From positions 1-34,858 of the forward strand of contig JALDAG010000007.1 of NCBI GenBank assembly GCA_022729255.1: a stretch of 34,858 bases of DNA, given 5' to 3'. Origin of the DNA: Candidatus Nanohalarchaeota archaeon. GTDB taxonomy: Archaea; Nanohalarchaeota; Nanosalinia; Nanosalinales; Nanoanaerosalinaceae. Of the stretch, positions 24,666 through 33,018 are shown piece by piece. How positions within the stretch are numbered: the first letter of the stretch is position 1; every line of letters starts with the position of its first letter. The notes below the pieces were generated by a model. The model searched no databases and was not told the DNA's origin. It was given only the letters and a program-made list of their open reading frames with translations. The translations under genes were made by a program, and so were the position numbers.

Positions 24666-25523
24666 TTAAACACTGTAACTGTTTTCCAAAAAGTAGACCA
24701 GTACAGCACCTGTTAAAGCGGAGAGAAACATCAAGTAAGGATTTAATCCTGTGTGAACAACGTTCATAATTTCTATGTAGGGCAGTCTTAATGAACCAAA
24801 CACCAAACCAGTGAGGAAAGCTATTGTGCTCTGTTCAAACCTGTCAAAAAGAAATGAAAGTAGTTTAACGATTGAAAACAAGGATAAAACTCCTCCTGAT
24901 ATGAAAACCAGTATCTCCACTATGTTGTTGTGAAAGTTGCTTACTATGTCCATAACGGTTTCGTACTGCCCCATTATTAGAAGCAAAAGAGATCCCGAGA
25001 TACCGGGCAGCATCAATGCAAGTACGGATATGAAACCCGAGATAAATAGTAAGTGGAGTCCTTGCAGATTAAATGTTTGGGTTAATCCGCTGAAAAAAAA
25101 TGTGATGAAGAAACCTACCAAACCAAGAATAGAGTTCTTTAGGCTGTACTTAGAGACCTTCAAAAATATTTTTATAGCTGATGCCAGGATCAAACCGAAG
25201 AAAAAACTGAAAGTAATGGCTTTCCACTGGTTAATTGCGAAAACCATTAGGTTGGCAACAGAGATTATAGAAACCGCTGTACCGATACCTAGAGGTATAA
25301 AAAAGCCGTAATCTATGTCTTTGATACCTTTTTTTGCTTTCTCAAAATCTGCTCTAAGGATATAAAAAGGTATTTTTAGGTCGATGGCATCGATAGAACA
25401 GATTAATCTTTCATAAATCCCTGTGATAAATGCAATAGTGCCTCCTGAAATACCTGGAATTGTCTGGGCTATACCTATCAAAATACCTTTGAAAAACAAC
25501 TTTAATCTTTCCTTTTTACCCAT
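24666..25523 (-). CDS. DUF368 membrane protein, probable polyprenyl-phosphate transporter
   Basis: 285 residues with about eight hydrophobic segments. The two inverted-repeat motifs of the family are clear: IAQTIPGISGGTIAFITGIY near residue 18 and MLPGISGSLLLLIMGQYE near 170. DUF368 proteins were recently shown in bacteria (PopT) to recycle undecaprenyl phosphate across the membrane; archaeal members would handle dolichyl phosphate for glycan assembly. glmS lies nearby, which fits surface-glycan metabolism. It is divergent from the next gene across only 60 bases, with one shared A/T box (25546-25557). Confidence 0.87.
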   Translation of the reverse strand: MGKKERLKLFFKGILIGIAQTIPGISGGTIAFITGIYERLICSIDAIDLKIPFYILRADFEKAKKGIKDIDYGFFIPLGIGTAVSIISVANLMVFAINQWKAITFSFFFGLILASAIKIFLKVSKYSLKNSILGLVGFFITFFFSGLTQTFNLQGLHLLFISGFISVLALMLPGISGSLLLLIMGQYETVMDIVSNFHNNIVEILVFISGGVLSLFSIVKLLSFLFDRFEQSTIAFLTGLVFGSLRLPYIEIMNVVHTGLNPYLMFLSALTGAVLVYFLENSYSV

Positions 25524-25545
25524 ACAAACACTTTTTTCCCGAATG

Positions 25546-25557
25546 AAATATAAAAAA
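25546..25557. promoter_or_regulatory. Shared bidirectional TATA-like box
   Basis: AAATATAAAAAA is the only obvious A/T box in the 60-base gap and lies about 28 bases from the ATG of both the minus-strand DUF368 gene (25523) and the plus-strand unknown (25584). Both genes would have leaderless transcripts. Confidence 0.45.
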
Positions 25558-25583
25558 CCGTAGTTAACTATTAAGTGATAACA

Positions 25584-26102
25584 ATGCGACCTGTTAATTT
25601 TTCCTCGAAATTCATACCCGAATACTCAGGCATGAAACTTTCTCTGGAATACATGGAGAGAAATTTTAACGGTATCATAGAACCGCTTTATGGACCTGAA
25701 AGCAAGGAGGATTTCGATTTTATGGATGTAGATATTATGGTGGAAGATGTTGAACAGAGCATAAATGAGTTTGTTGGAGAAAAGTATATAGCTGAGTCTG
25801 TAAAGATGTATCTTTTTGAAGGGCCTTGCGGATACTTTTCAACAGATGACCCAGTTTTTGCCAGGATTTTCGACCAACAGGGAAGGAATTTGGAGGCTAT
25901 GGCAGCCTCTATTTATCTAAAAAATTCTCAGGCAATTATCGCAGATTTAATGTACAAGTGTAAGGATGATGGAGATATATTGACCCCGATGAAGCCTGGT
26001 CGTGTGATAGCTGATGTTTATCAGTTGGACATGGAATCATCTGAACTGATCAAGAGTTTTTTTGAGGAAGAATTCCCGGAAGAAAGGTTTATGGAGTATT
26101 AG
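25584..26102 (+). CDS. Unknown 172-residue acidic protein
   Basis: The start is the ATG at 25584, not the GTG at 25575, because the TATA-like box sits about 28 bases before it. I do not recognise the family. It is acidic, with KYIAESVKMYLFEGPCGYFS and ARIFDQQGRNLEAMAASIYL in the middle and a DILTPMKPGRVIADVYQLD segment near the end. There is no membrane segment or signal peptide and only two cysteines. It precedes taw1 by 49 bases, but taw1 has its own A/T box. Confidence 0.65.
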   Translation: MRPVNFSSKFIPEYSGMKLSLEYMERNFNGIIEPLYGPESKEDFDFMDVDIMVEDVEQSINEFVGEKYIAESVKMYLFEGPCGYFSTDDPVFARIFDQQGRNLEAMAASIYLKNSQAIIADLMYKCKDDGDILTPMKPGRVIADVYQLDMESSELIKSFFEEEFPEERFMEY

Positions 26103-26151
26103 TTATGATAATCCGTTCAAGTTTTAACTCTTGGTTTTAAACGAATAAAAT

Positions 26152-27060
26152 ATGATAGATGATGAGTGGAGAAAGAAGCTTTTGAAGAGACAGTACCGTT
26201 TAGTTGGCAATCATTCTGCTGTTTCCACATGTAATTGGATGAAAAAATGTCTTAGATGCGAAAGCTGTTGCTACAAGCAGCAGTTCTATGGTATTAAGAG
26301 CCACAGATGTTTACAGATGACACCTGCACTTACTTGTAACCACAGGTGTCTCCACTGCTGGAGGGATACATCTCACTTTTCTACTAAGTGGGAGGGACCG
26401 GTAGATGAACCGGAGAGAATTGTCGAGGAAAGCATAGAGAAACACAGGGAACTACTCTCAGGTTTTGGCGGTAATGAAGATGTCTCTGAAAAAAGGTTGG
26501 AAGAGGCGATGAACCCTAACCAGGTAGCAATATCTCTGACAGGCGAACCAATGATGTATCCAAAGATAGATAGGTTGGTGGAAGAGTTTGACAAAAGAAA
26601 CTTCTCCACTTTTCTGGTCACTAACGGGACCTTTCCTGAAAGGATCAAAGGTTTCGAGATAAATCCGACTAACCTATACATATCGTTGGAGTCAACAAAC
26701 AAGGAATCCTATGAGAGGTTCAACAATCCTGTGGAAGAAGGTATGTGGGATAAACTGATGGAATCATTGGATATTATCAAGGATATGGATTCAAGAACGG
26801 TTTGCAGGATTACAGCGGTCAAAAACCACAATACAAAAGATCATGAAGGATTTGTAGAACTTATAGAAAAAGGAGATTTTGATTTTGTGGAGGTAAAGGG
26901 TTTTATGCATGTGGGCGACGCCATGGAAAGATTGGAAAGAGGTTGCATGCCTGAACACGACGAAGTTAAAGAATTCGCCCAAAAAATTTCAGGAAATTCG
27001 AATTATGATTATAGAGATGAAAATAAGTCATCGAGAGTAGTACTACTCAAAAAAAGTTGA
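26152..27060 (+). CDS. taw1: 4-demethylwyosine synthase, radical SAM
   Basis: 302 residues. The radical SAM motif CNHRCLHCW gives Cys62, Cys66 and Cys69. A second cluster site is suggested by Cys27, Cys40 and Cys53, spaced 13 and 13 as in the Methanocaldococcus TYW1 (Cys26, 39, 52). ISLTGEPMMYPKID and FLVTNGTFPERI are typical of the family. It condenses N1-methylguanosine-37 of tRNA-Phe with pyruvate to form the tricyclic imidazopurine of wyosine bases. It needs SAM and an electron donor; a ferredoxin and Fe-S assembly genes lie within 5 kb. Confidence 0.94.
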   Translation: MIDDEWRKKLLKRQYRLVGNHSAVSTCNWMKKCLRCESCCYKQQFYGIKSHRCLQMTPALTCNHRCLHCWRDTSHFSTKWEGPVDEPERIVEESIEKHRELLSGFGGNEDVSEKRLEEAMNPNQVAISLTGEPMMYPKIDRLVEEFDKRNFSTFLVTNGTFPERIKGFEINPTNLYISLESTNKESYERFNNPVEEGMWDKLMESLDIIKDMDSRTVCRITAVKNHNTKDHEGFVELIEKGDFDFVEVKGFMHVGDAMERLERGCMPEHDEVKEFAQKISGNSNYDYRDENKSSRVVLLKKS

Positions 27061-27061
27061 T

Positions 27062-27652
27062 TCACTTCTCTATTATTTTTCCGCCAGGTTCTTCCTCCAG
27101 GAATATCTGTGCCTGAAACTTTTTTATAGTGAGATTTCTCTTCCTCCACGCATCCCGATTTAAACCTGCTTTTACACAGGTATTCGATAGGAATTCCTCG
27201 GCATCCCACTGATTGTCTTTAGCGACCTGTGGAAGAAGTAAACCTGTTCTGAAACCTGAACTTACTATCAAACCATCTTCACCGATTTCGATTTTTTCTA
27301 TGAGCTGTTCATCTTTTTCATAAACAATCTCTTCGGGTTGTGTCAGGATACTTAATTCTATACATACTTGATCGATTTCTTCTTCGGTTACAGGAGAAAA
27401 ACGAGGGTCCTCTGTAGCTGCTTTAATAGAAGAGTCTTTTATAGCTTTTCCCAGTTCCATTAAAGGCCTAGGAAAACCTATACATCCTTTGAGCTCTCCA
27501 TCTTTTGTCAGTGTTGTGAAAACACCTCTTTTCTGTTTTAAGAAATTGTCTTTATAGCTTTTCTGTTTAGATTTTTCCCTGAACAATCCTTCGATGGTTT
27601 CCCTGGCCAGTTTTACCGATTTTACTCCCTGCTCTCTTGAAAGTTTTTTCAT
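27062..27652 (-). CDS. amrA: AMMECR1-domain protein (AmmeMemoRadiSam protein A)
   Basis: 196 residues from the ATG at 27652; the TTG at 27658 is not needed. The signature LKGCIGFPRP (family consensus LRGCIG) lies near residue 57, followed by DPRFSPVTEEEID, the block GLIVSSGFRTGLLLPQVA and WDAEEFLSNTCVKAGLNRDAW. It is the archaeal AMMECR1 protein whose function is still unknown; in archaea it is linked in genomes to MEMO and a radical SAM enzyme, both present here. It is divergent from the radical SAM gene across 77 bases and ends 1 base from the convergent taw1. Confidence 0.92.
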   Translation of the reverse strand: MKKLSREQGVKSVKLARETIEGLFREKSKQKSYKDNFLKQKRGVFTTLTKDGELKGCIGFPRPLMELGKAIKDSSIKAATEDPRFSPVTEEEIDQVCIELSILTQPEEIVYEKDEQLIEKIEIGEDGLIVSSGFRTGLLLPQVAKDNQWDAEEFLSNTCVKAGLNRDAWRKRNLTIKKFQAQIFLEEEPGGKIIEK

Positions 27653-27729
27653 GGTCAAAAATTGGATTCAGATGTTAAAACTCTTTTTACTATTAACCTC
27701 TTTTTAATAATGAAACCCAAAAATTGTTT

Positions 27730-28749
27730 ATGAAGAAAGCGTTTTTTTACGAAGAGTTGGAGGATAAAAAGGCAAGGTGTAACACTTGCCCAAGGAGATG
27801 TATCTTGGAAGATGGAGAGATAGGTTTTTGCGGTATTAGAAAGAATTTGAGAGGAAAAATAAATCTTCTGACTTATGGGTTGCCTGTATCTAGTTCAGTA
27901 GATCCCATAGAGAAAAAACCTTTTTTCCACTTTGCACCGGGTACTGATGTCTATTCTATAGCAACAATGGGCTGCAATCTGAGATGCAAGTTCTGTCAGA
28001 ACTATTCTATATCCTATGGATGGTCTGAAATCGAAGGGATTAATTTATCACCTGAGAAAGTTGTTAAAAACGCAGAGGACACAGGCTCTAAGGGGATAGC
28101 ATACACTTACACTGAACCAACCGTTTTCCTGGAGTACTGCCTTGATACGGTCAAAAAAACCGGTGAAAAGACCTTCAATCTTTTTGTTTCCAACGGTTAT
28201 ATGACTAAAGAAGTAGCTGGAAGAGTAGGCGAAAATATAGATGGGATAAACATAGATTTGAAAGGTGGAAAAGAGTTTTACGGGGATTTATGCGATGTTC
28301 ACGATGATTCACCGATATATGATGCTTTGAAAATCTTGAAAAGGAAAGGAGTTTTTATAGAGATCACTATGTTGATAATCCCTGGTTTCAACGATTCAGA
28401 AGAAGAGATAAGGGAGAGAGTGGAGTGGGTGAAGGAAAATTTAGGTAGGGAAACACCAATACACTTCTCTAGGTTCACACCAAGACACAAAATGAGTGAT
28501 GTACCGCCCACACCTGTAGAAACACTTGAAAAAGCTATGGATATAGCTGATAAAACAGGTATGTTGTATGTTTACTGTGGAAACATTCCCGGACACCAGC
28601 GGGAACATACTTATTGTCCTGAATGCGGTAAAGAAGTGATCAAGAGGAGAGGTATGAGGGTTGTAGAAATAAACTTTAACAATTATGGCGGATGTAACAA
28701 CTGTGGTTGCGAGATAAATATAGGTGGAAAAGACTACATGGATCTTTGA
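27730..28749 (+). CDS. amrS: AmmeMemoRadiSam system radical SAM enzyme
   Basis: 339 residues from the ATG at 27730 with a TTTTTAATAATG box about 20-28 bases upstream. The N-terminal Cys-rich module has C17, C20, C24 and C34 (CNTCPRRC). The radical SAM motif is CNLRCKFCQ (C82, C86, C89). YTYTEPTVFLEYCLD and HFSRFTPRHKM are typical of the AmmeMemoRadiSam radical SAM enzyme. The C-terminal tail is also Cys-rich (CPECGKEV, GGCNNCGCEI) and could hold an extra cluster or zinc. The substrate is unknown. It converges with the MEMO gene directly at its 3' end. Confidence 0.93.
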   Translation: MKKAFFYEELEDKKARCNTCPRRCILEDGEIGFCGIRKNLRGKINLLTYGLPVSSSVDPIEKKPFFHFAPGTDVYSIATMGCNLRCKFCQNYSISYGWSEIEGINLSPEKVVKNAEDTGSKGIAYTYTEPTVFLEYCLDTVKKTGEKTFNLFVSNGYMTKEVAGRVGENIDGINIDLKGGKEFYGDLCDVHDDSPIYDALKILKRKGVFIEITMLIIPGFNDSEEEIRERVEWVKENLGRETPIHFSRFTPRHKMSDVPPTPVETLEKAMDIADKTGMLYVYCGNIPGHQREHTYCPECGKEVIKRRGMRVVEINFNNYGGCNNCGCEINIGGKDYMDL

Positions 28750-29604
28750 TCATAGGTGGAATGAGATGCCTGCATATCCCACGGCATCTGAACCATCCAG
28801 TATCTCATTTGAGGAGTAATAGCTCAAAAGTTCTGATTTGAGGTCAAAATCCTTCAAAGTTTGAAGCATCAAAGCAACGCTTTGAGCACCACACATAGTA
28901 ATTCCTTCTTTTTCAACAGTTTCTATGAGTTCGTAAGGCCTTCTTTCCAAAATATGTTTTATCGCTTTTCTGTCCTTTTCCTCCATGTAATCCCTTATAT
29001 CAACGCCTTTAGGGGGTTTATCCCCATACCTCGGACCACAGTGGGAAAGATCCGAACTAGCCAGAAAGACAGTTTCGAATCCTTCAACCATCTTATATAA
29101 TTTTTCAGCGGACTCAACAATTTTTTCTTGGTCTATACCTGACACACCTACAGGCAGAAACTCTAGATCTTTTTTGAAATGCTGAAGAAAAGGCAGTTGA
29201 ACCTCTATAGAGTGTTCTCTGTCAAAAACATCATGTCTTACTTTGAATTTCCCTTTATCCAGTTCACCGAATATATTTTTTGTTTCACCCAGAGGTGTCC
29301 TGTAATCCCTATCATCCAGAAAAATTCCATCAAAATCAGCTGTATGCAGAGTTCCGATTACAACAACTACTTCAGGGATCCCTGATTCAAATAATTTTTT
29401 GTATACGTGTGCGGCGCAAGGCCCTGAAAAATCGTATCCTGCATGTGGAACCATCCCTGCTTTGAAACCCTTACTTTCGTTTTTCACTGGTACATCTCCG
29501 GGTCCTAGTCTGTGGTTGAAACAATTTTTTATCTTTTCTTCCAGCAGATCTTTTTTGAAAGGGTAAAATCTTCCAGAAGCAACAGGATTTCTTGTTTTCT
29601 TCAT
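28750..29604 (-). CDS. amrB: MEMO1-family protein (AmmeMemoRadiSam protein B)
   Basis: 284 residues. Family markers are RNPVASGRFYPFKKD at the N-terminus, MVPHAGYDFSGPCAAHVYK, IGTLHTADFDGIFL, LASSDLSHCGPRYG and TMCGAQSVALML. MEMO1 has a dioxygenase-like (LigB) fold; histidines at PHAGY, DREHSIEVQLPFLQH and SSDLSHCG fit the metal-site positions. The archaeal role is unknown and is tied to the radical SAM partner by genomic linkage. Its ATG overlaps the stop of a ferredoxin gene by 4 bases (ATGA), so the two are translated together. Confidence 0.93.
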   Translation of the reverse strand: MKKTRNPVASGRFYPFKKDLLEEKIKNCFNHRLGPGDVPVKNESKGFKAGMVPHAGYDFSGPCAAHVYKKLFESGIPEVVVVIGTLHTADFDGIFLDDRDYRTPLGETKNIFGELDKGKFKVRHDVFDREHSIEVQLPFLQHFKKDLEFLPVGVSGIDQEKIVESAEKLYKMVEGFETVFLASSDLSHCGPRYGDKPPKGVDIRDYMEEKDRKAIKHILERRPYELIETVEKEGITMCGAQSVALMLQTLKDFDLKSELLSYYSSNEILDGSDAVGYAGISFHL

Positions 29605-29792
29605 TTTTCTATTTTTATAGCGTTTGTAGGACAGATTTCAGCCCCTTTTTCGGCTTCATCCTCGTTTTCATCTATATTAACTTCTTTTCTTACCACTGCT
29701 TTCCTCTTTTCATTCATCTCGTATACTTCTGGCGATACACTTGTGCATGACATGCAGCCAATGCATTTATCCTCATCGATAATTATTTTCAT
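29601..29792 (-). CDS. Small ferredoxin, single [4Fe-4S] cluster
   Basis: 63 residues from the ATG at 29792. Cysteines are CIGCMSC near residue 10 and a last Cys in ICPTNAIKIEK, four in all, enough for one [4Fe-4S] cluster. The sequence between is long and charged (RKAVVRKEVNIDENEDE), as in monocluster ferredoxins with a degenerate second site. It ends in an ATGA overlap with the MEMO gene and lies downstream of iscS-iscU. It is a plausible electron donor to the neighbouring radical SAM enzymes or acceptor for the 2-oxoacid oxidoreductase. Confidence 0.87.
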   Translation of the reverse strand: MKIIIDEDKCIGCMSCTSVSPEVYEMNEKRKAVVRKEVNIDENEDEAEKGAEICPTNAIKIEK

Positions 29793-29875
29793 TGTTGGTA
29801 CAAACATTGAAGTTTAACTTTACTAAATTAATGGATATATCTATAAAGCATTATTAGAAAGATTTTCGAAACGTG

Positions 29876-30340
29876 TTAAATCTGTTCTCTTTTTTCTTCG
29901 GTAGCTTCCAAGGTATTCAAAGCTTCTTCATGACTCTTTTCAAGTTTTTCAGAGATTTCCATGTTGTTCTTTTTACGGTACTGATAAATCGCTTCGTGAA
30001 CACCTACAGAAGCAAGTTGAGAACAGTGCATCTTAATATTTGGGAGGTCTCCCAGTTCCTCTGAAATATCTCGGAACTCGAGTTTTTCCGCATCATCCAG
30101 ACTCTCGCCTTTGACTAGCTCTGTTGCAACTGAAGAAGTAGCTATAGCAGCTCCACAACCAAAAGTCTTGAACTTTATGTCTTCGATTATTTTTACTCCT
30201 TTCTTTTCACCTACCTTTAGAAATACTTTCATCAGGTCTCCACATGCAGGGTTCCCTACCTCTATCTCAATATCTTTGTCTTCTAGGTCTCCCATGTTTC
30301 TAGGGTTCCTGAAATGTTCCATAACTTTTTCGTTATACAT
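29876..30340 (-). CDS. iscU: IscU-type iron-sulfur scaffold protein
   Basis: 154 residues. The three cluster-binding cysteines are present: Cys33 in GNPACGDLMK, Cys62 in FGCGAAIATSS and Cys106 in MHCSQLASVGVHEAI; the aspartate after Cys33 (CGD) is the usual one. The C-terminal 40 residues are a charged helical extension beyond the family core. It builds Fe-S clusters with sulfur from IscS, whose gene ends 5 bases upstream. Confidence 0.94.
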   Translation of the reverse strand: MYNEKVMEHFRNPRNMGDLEDKDIEIEVGNPACGDLMKVFLKVGEKKGVKIIEDIKFKTFGCGAAIATSSVATELVKGESLDDAEKLEFRDISEELGDLPNIKMHCSQLASVGVHEAIYQYRKKNNMEISEKLEKSHEEALNTLEATEEKREQI

Positions 30341-30345
30341 TCAAA

Positions 30346-31524
30346 TCACTCAAATGTTTTTATAGAGCTTATCTGCCTTAGCGATTCAACTATATCAGGC
30401 AGAGTTTCTGCAAGTTTTTCCACATCTTTTTCGGTGTTAAACCTTCCAAGACCTATCCTTATTGATGAATGCGCAACTTCAGGATTTTTGTCAATTGCTG
30501 AAAGCACATGTGATGGTTCAAGGCTTTCCGATGCACAGGCCGAACCTGTGGACACCTGTATGTTTTCATCATCAAGTTTTAGCATCAATGCTTCCCCCTC
30601 TACACCATGAAAGGAAACGTTTAGATTCCCTGGCAGTCTTTCCTTCGGTTTATCAGGTCCGTTAAGTACCCAGTCGTCTATTCTAGAGTCCAGCTTCTCC
30701 AAAAGTTTTTTGGTCAGTCTCTCTAATTTCTTTCTGTCTTTTTCTAACTCCTTTTCAGCTAGTTCAGCTGCCTTCCCAAAACCAGCTATATAGGGAACGT
30801 TCTCGGTACCCGATCTCAAACCGTTTTCCTGACCTCCACCGTGGATAAGAGGTTCCAACCTGACATTTCTTTTCTTCCATAGTGCTCCGATACCTTTTGG
30901 ACCGTACATCTTGTGCGCATTCAAAGTTAACATGTCAACACCCAGCTCTCTGGCATCCACAGGTATTTTGCCAAGAGCCTGGGCTGCATCCGTATGGAAG
31001 TATGTATCGGTTTTTGAAAGAATCTTTCCTATCTCTTTTATTGGTTGTAACGATCCTATCTCGTTGTTCGCCATCATGACAGAAACAAGTATTGTATCTT
31101 CCCTTAGATTCTCTCTTATCTTATCAGGTTTTATAACGCCATTTTCGTCAGGTTCAAGGTATGTAACTTCGAAACCCTGTTTTTCAAGTGACTCACAAGC
31201 CTTGATAATACAGTCGTGCTCGACTTTCGTGGTTATTATGTGTGTGCCTTCATCTCTTCTTTCAAGAGCAGTACCCTTAACCGCAAGATTGTTAGCCTCT
31301 GTTGCTCCACTTGTAAAGTATATCTCTTTTTCTGAGGCTTTTATCAAAGAAGCAACTTTTTTTCTTGCTTCCTCAATCGCTTTTCTGGTCTCAGTTCCTT
31401 TTCTATGTAGGGAATTAGGGTTACCGTATTTCTCCTTTAAGAAAGGCTTTATCTCTTCTTTGACCCTTGGATCGACAGGAGTTGTGGAGTTGTTGTCCAG
31501 GTAAATCGTGTTGAAATGTTCCAT
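30346..31524 (-). CDS. iscS: Cysteine desulfurase
   Basis: 392 residues, a PLP enzyme. Key sites are YLDNNSTTPVDPRV, TSGATEANNLAVKG, MMANNEIGSLQPI, the PLP lysine Lys205 in NAHKMYGPKGIGAL, and the catalytic Cys330 in STGSACASESLEPSHVL. It removes sulfur from cysteine as a persulfide for IscU. It is first of the minus-strand iscS-iscU pair. Many archaea use SUF instead, so an IscSU pair may be of bacterial origin; that is an inference only. Confidence 0.95.
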   Translation of the reverse strand: MEHFNTIYLDNNSTTPVDPRVKEEIKPFLKEKYGNPNSLHRKGTETRKAIEEARKKVASLIKASEKEIYFTSGATEANNLAVKGTALERRDEGTHIITTKVEHDCIIKACESLEKQGFEVTYLEPDENGVIKPDKIRENLREDTILVSVMMANNEIGSLQPIKEIGKILSKTDTYFHTDAAQALGKIPVDARELGVDMLTLNAHKMYGPKGIGALWKKRNVRLEPLIHGGGQENGLRSGTENVPYIAGFGKAAELAEKELEKDRKKLERLTKKLLEKLDSRIDDWVLNGPDKPKERLPGNLNVSFHGVEGEALMLKLDDENIQVSTGSACASESLEPSHVLSAIDKNPEVAHSSIRIGLGRFNTEKDVEKLAETLPDIVESLRQISSIKTFE

Positions 31525-31590
31525 GCTTGAATCACTGGTTATGTGAACAATTTTTCACACATCTTTTTTAATCTTTCCTTTCTGGTCTTT

Positions 31591-32523
31591 TTAAATCAAA
31601 AAGTTGCCGATCATTCCTATAACTATTATTCCAACTCCCAGTGTAACTCCATAAGCAGCAAGCTGTTTATTTGTCATCACCTTTTTTAGCATCATGAACT
31701 GTGGAAGCGATAGAGCAGCCACAGACATCATAAAGGACACTGCCGTACCCATTGGCAGTCCCTTGGAAATCAAGGATTCTACAACAGGTATCACACCCAT
31801 AATATTTGTGTATACAGGTATTCCGAGAAATACAGCACCGGGAACAGCAAGGTTTCCTGTAAGATGTTCGCCTATAAATTCTTCAGGCATGTAACCTCTG
31901 ATGACTGCTCCTATGGCGAATCCTATCAATATATATGGAATAATCTCCTTGACTATTTTTTTGGCCTCTACAAAAGCCTTTCTGAGCCTTTCTTTATGAT
32001 CCGTATTTTCTTCCTTCACATTTAGGTCCTCGACTTTCCGGTCTACATCCTTGAAAAACGTTTTTGAAAGGAAAAAACCTCCCATGACTCCAACGATTAT
32101 TCCTCCTAAAATATACATCATCGTTGGAACTATACCCATAACTGACAGAAGAACCACAACTGCAGCTGTGTTGACCATCGGAGATACAAACAGAAAAGTA
32201 AGTGTCATACCGGATGGTATCCCTGCCTTTGAAAAACCAAGGTATATGGGGATAGTTGAACAAGAGCAGAAGGGAGATACCACACCTAAAGCTGCTGCGG
32301 TGACGTAACCCGATACATTACTCTTTCTTCTGATGAACTCTCTCGTCTTTTCCGGACTTATGTAGGTACGGATGTAACCTATAATGAGAACCATCGCAAA
32401 AAGTATGAAGGTGATTTTCAGGGTATTTTGGATGAAGTAATCTATAACCTCTGCGAATCCTCCAGTAAGTCCTAAAAATCCTACTACCAGCGAAGCAACG
32501 TTCTCAAACACCAAGAATATCAC
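31591..32523 (-). CDS. Permease of the ArsP/DUF318 type
   Basis: 310 residues with about eight hydrophobic segments and a charged central loop (KDVDRKVEDLNVKEENTDHK). SPFCSCSTIPIYLGFSKAGI and PVYTNIMGVIPVVESLISKG are family motifs of COG0701 permeases, which include ArsP for trivalent organoarsenicals. The CxC pair in FCSCS is a conserved cysteine feature. Its start overlaps the thioredoxin-like gene by 4 bases and it belongs to the operon led by an ArsR regulator, so efflux of an arsenical or another thiol-reactive compound is likely. Confidence 0.85.
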   Translation of the reverse strand: MIFLVFENVASLVVGFLGLTGGFAEVIDYFIQNTLKITFILFAMVLIIGYIRTYISPEKTREFIRRKSNVSGYVTAAALGVVSPFCSCSTIPIYLGFSKAGIPSGMTLTFLFVSPMVNTAAVVVLLSVMGIVPTMMYILGGIIVGVMGGFFLSKTFFKDVDRKVEDLNVKEENTDHKERLRKAFVEAKKIVKEIIPYILIGFAIGAVIRGYMPEEFIGEHLTGNLAVPGAVFLGIPVYTNIMGVIPVVESLISKGLPMGTAVSFMMSVAALSLPQFMMLKKVMTNKQLAAYGVTLGVGIIVIGMIGNFLI

Positions 32524-32756
32524 TCCAAGAATTCTAGGATCTCATCGCTCGATGGTACTTCACCCTTGATAACTATTTCACCGTCCCTGGAAACTGCAGG
32601 CGTCGACATAATACCTTTTTCGACAAGTTCCTCTAAATCGTTCACTTTTTCGACCTCAGTATCCTTTATCTCGTTTTTTCTAACAACTTTTTCGATTTTT
32701 TCCTTTAATTTTGTGCACTTTGCGCAGCCTTCTCTACCGTAGACCTTAATCTTCAT
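32520..32756 (-). CDS. Small thioredoxin-like redox protein
   Basis: 78 residues from the second ATG at 32756. The active site is CAKC (Cys11, Cys14) in YGREGCAKCTKLKEK, and the cis-proline loop is MSTPAVSRDGEIV. Length and motif match the small thioredoxins like MTH895 that are often encoded with COG0701 permeases. It probably reduces a disulfide or arsenical-bound thiol for the permease. It overlaps the ArsR gene by about 11 bases upstream and the permease by 4 bases downstream. Confidence 0.88.
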   Translation of the reverse strand: MKIKVYGREGCAKCTKLKEKIEKVVRKNEIKDTEVEKVNDLEELVEKGIMSTPAVSRDGEIVIKGEVPSSDEILEFLE

Positions 32757-33018
32757 CATTTGACACCTCTTCAGCTAGTTCAAGAAATCTCTCTATTTTC
32801 TCCGGATTTTTAAGTCTACCAGAAAGTTTCTTTCCTTTCTTGAAAGTTTCTATGACACCTGCATCCTCAAGTTTCTTGAAGTGCCTGTATATTACGGATT
32901 TCTCCTTTCCTAGGTCCTCTACGTAATCGCAGTAACACCGTGGAGAACCTTTTTCCACGAAAAGCTTCACTATCTCTAGCCGGGTTTCGGATGAGAGTGC
33001 CTTGAACAAACTTTGCAT
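32746..33018 (-). CDS. ArsR-family metalloregulator
   Basis: 90 residues from the ATG at 33018; the upstream in-frame ATG at 33036 is not used because the TATA-like box and operator centre on 33018. Winged helix: ALSSETRLEIVKLFVEKG, DLGKEKSVIYRHFKKLEDAG. Cys28 and Cys30 in SPRCYCDY sit where ArsR proteins hold the metalloid-binding CxC motif. It is the first gene of an operon with a thioredoxin-like protein and permease. A 26-base imperfect palindrome covers the start codon and likely transcription start, so it is probably an autorepressor released by arsenic or another thiol-binding ligand. Confidence 0.9.
   Translation of the reverse strand: MQSLFKALSSETRLEIVKLFVEKGSPRCYCDYVEDLGKEKSVIYRHFKKLEDAGVIETFKKGKKLSGRLKNPEKIERFLELAEEVSNDED

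Noticed and set aside
24635..24709. Longer N-terminus for the MBL-fold hydrolase
   Set aside because: The extra residues do not resemble the family and overlap the upstream gene; the promoter-like box favours the ATG at 24634.
27656..27726. Direct repeat CAAAAATTG at 27656-27664 and 27718-27726 near the two divergent start codons
   Set aside because: Nine A/T-rich bases repeated once are expected by chance in such DNA; no symmetry or recurrence elsewhere supports a site.
30911..31504. Plus-strand frame of 197 codons opposite iscS
   Set aside because: iscS is unambiguous with its PLP lysine and catalytic cysteine; the opposite frame is a shadow.
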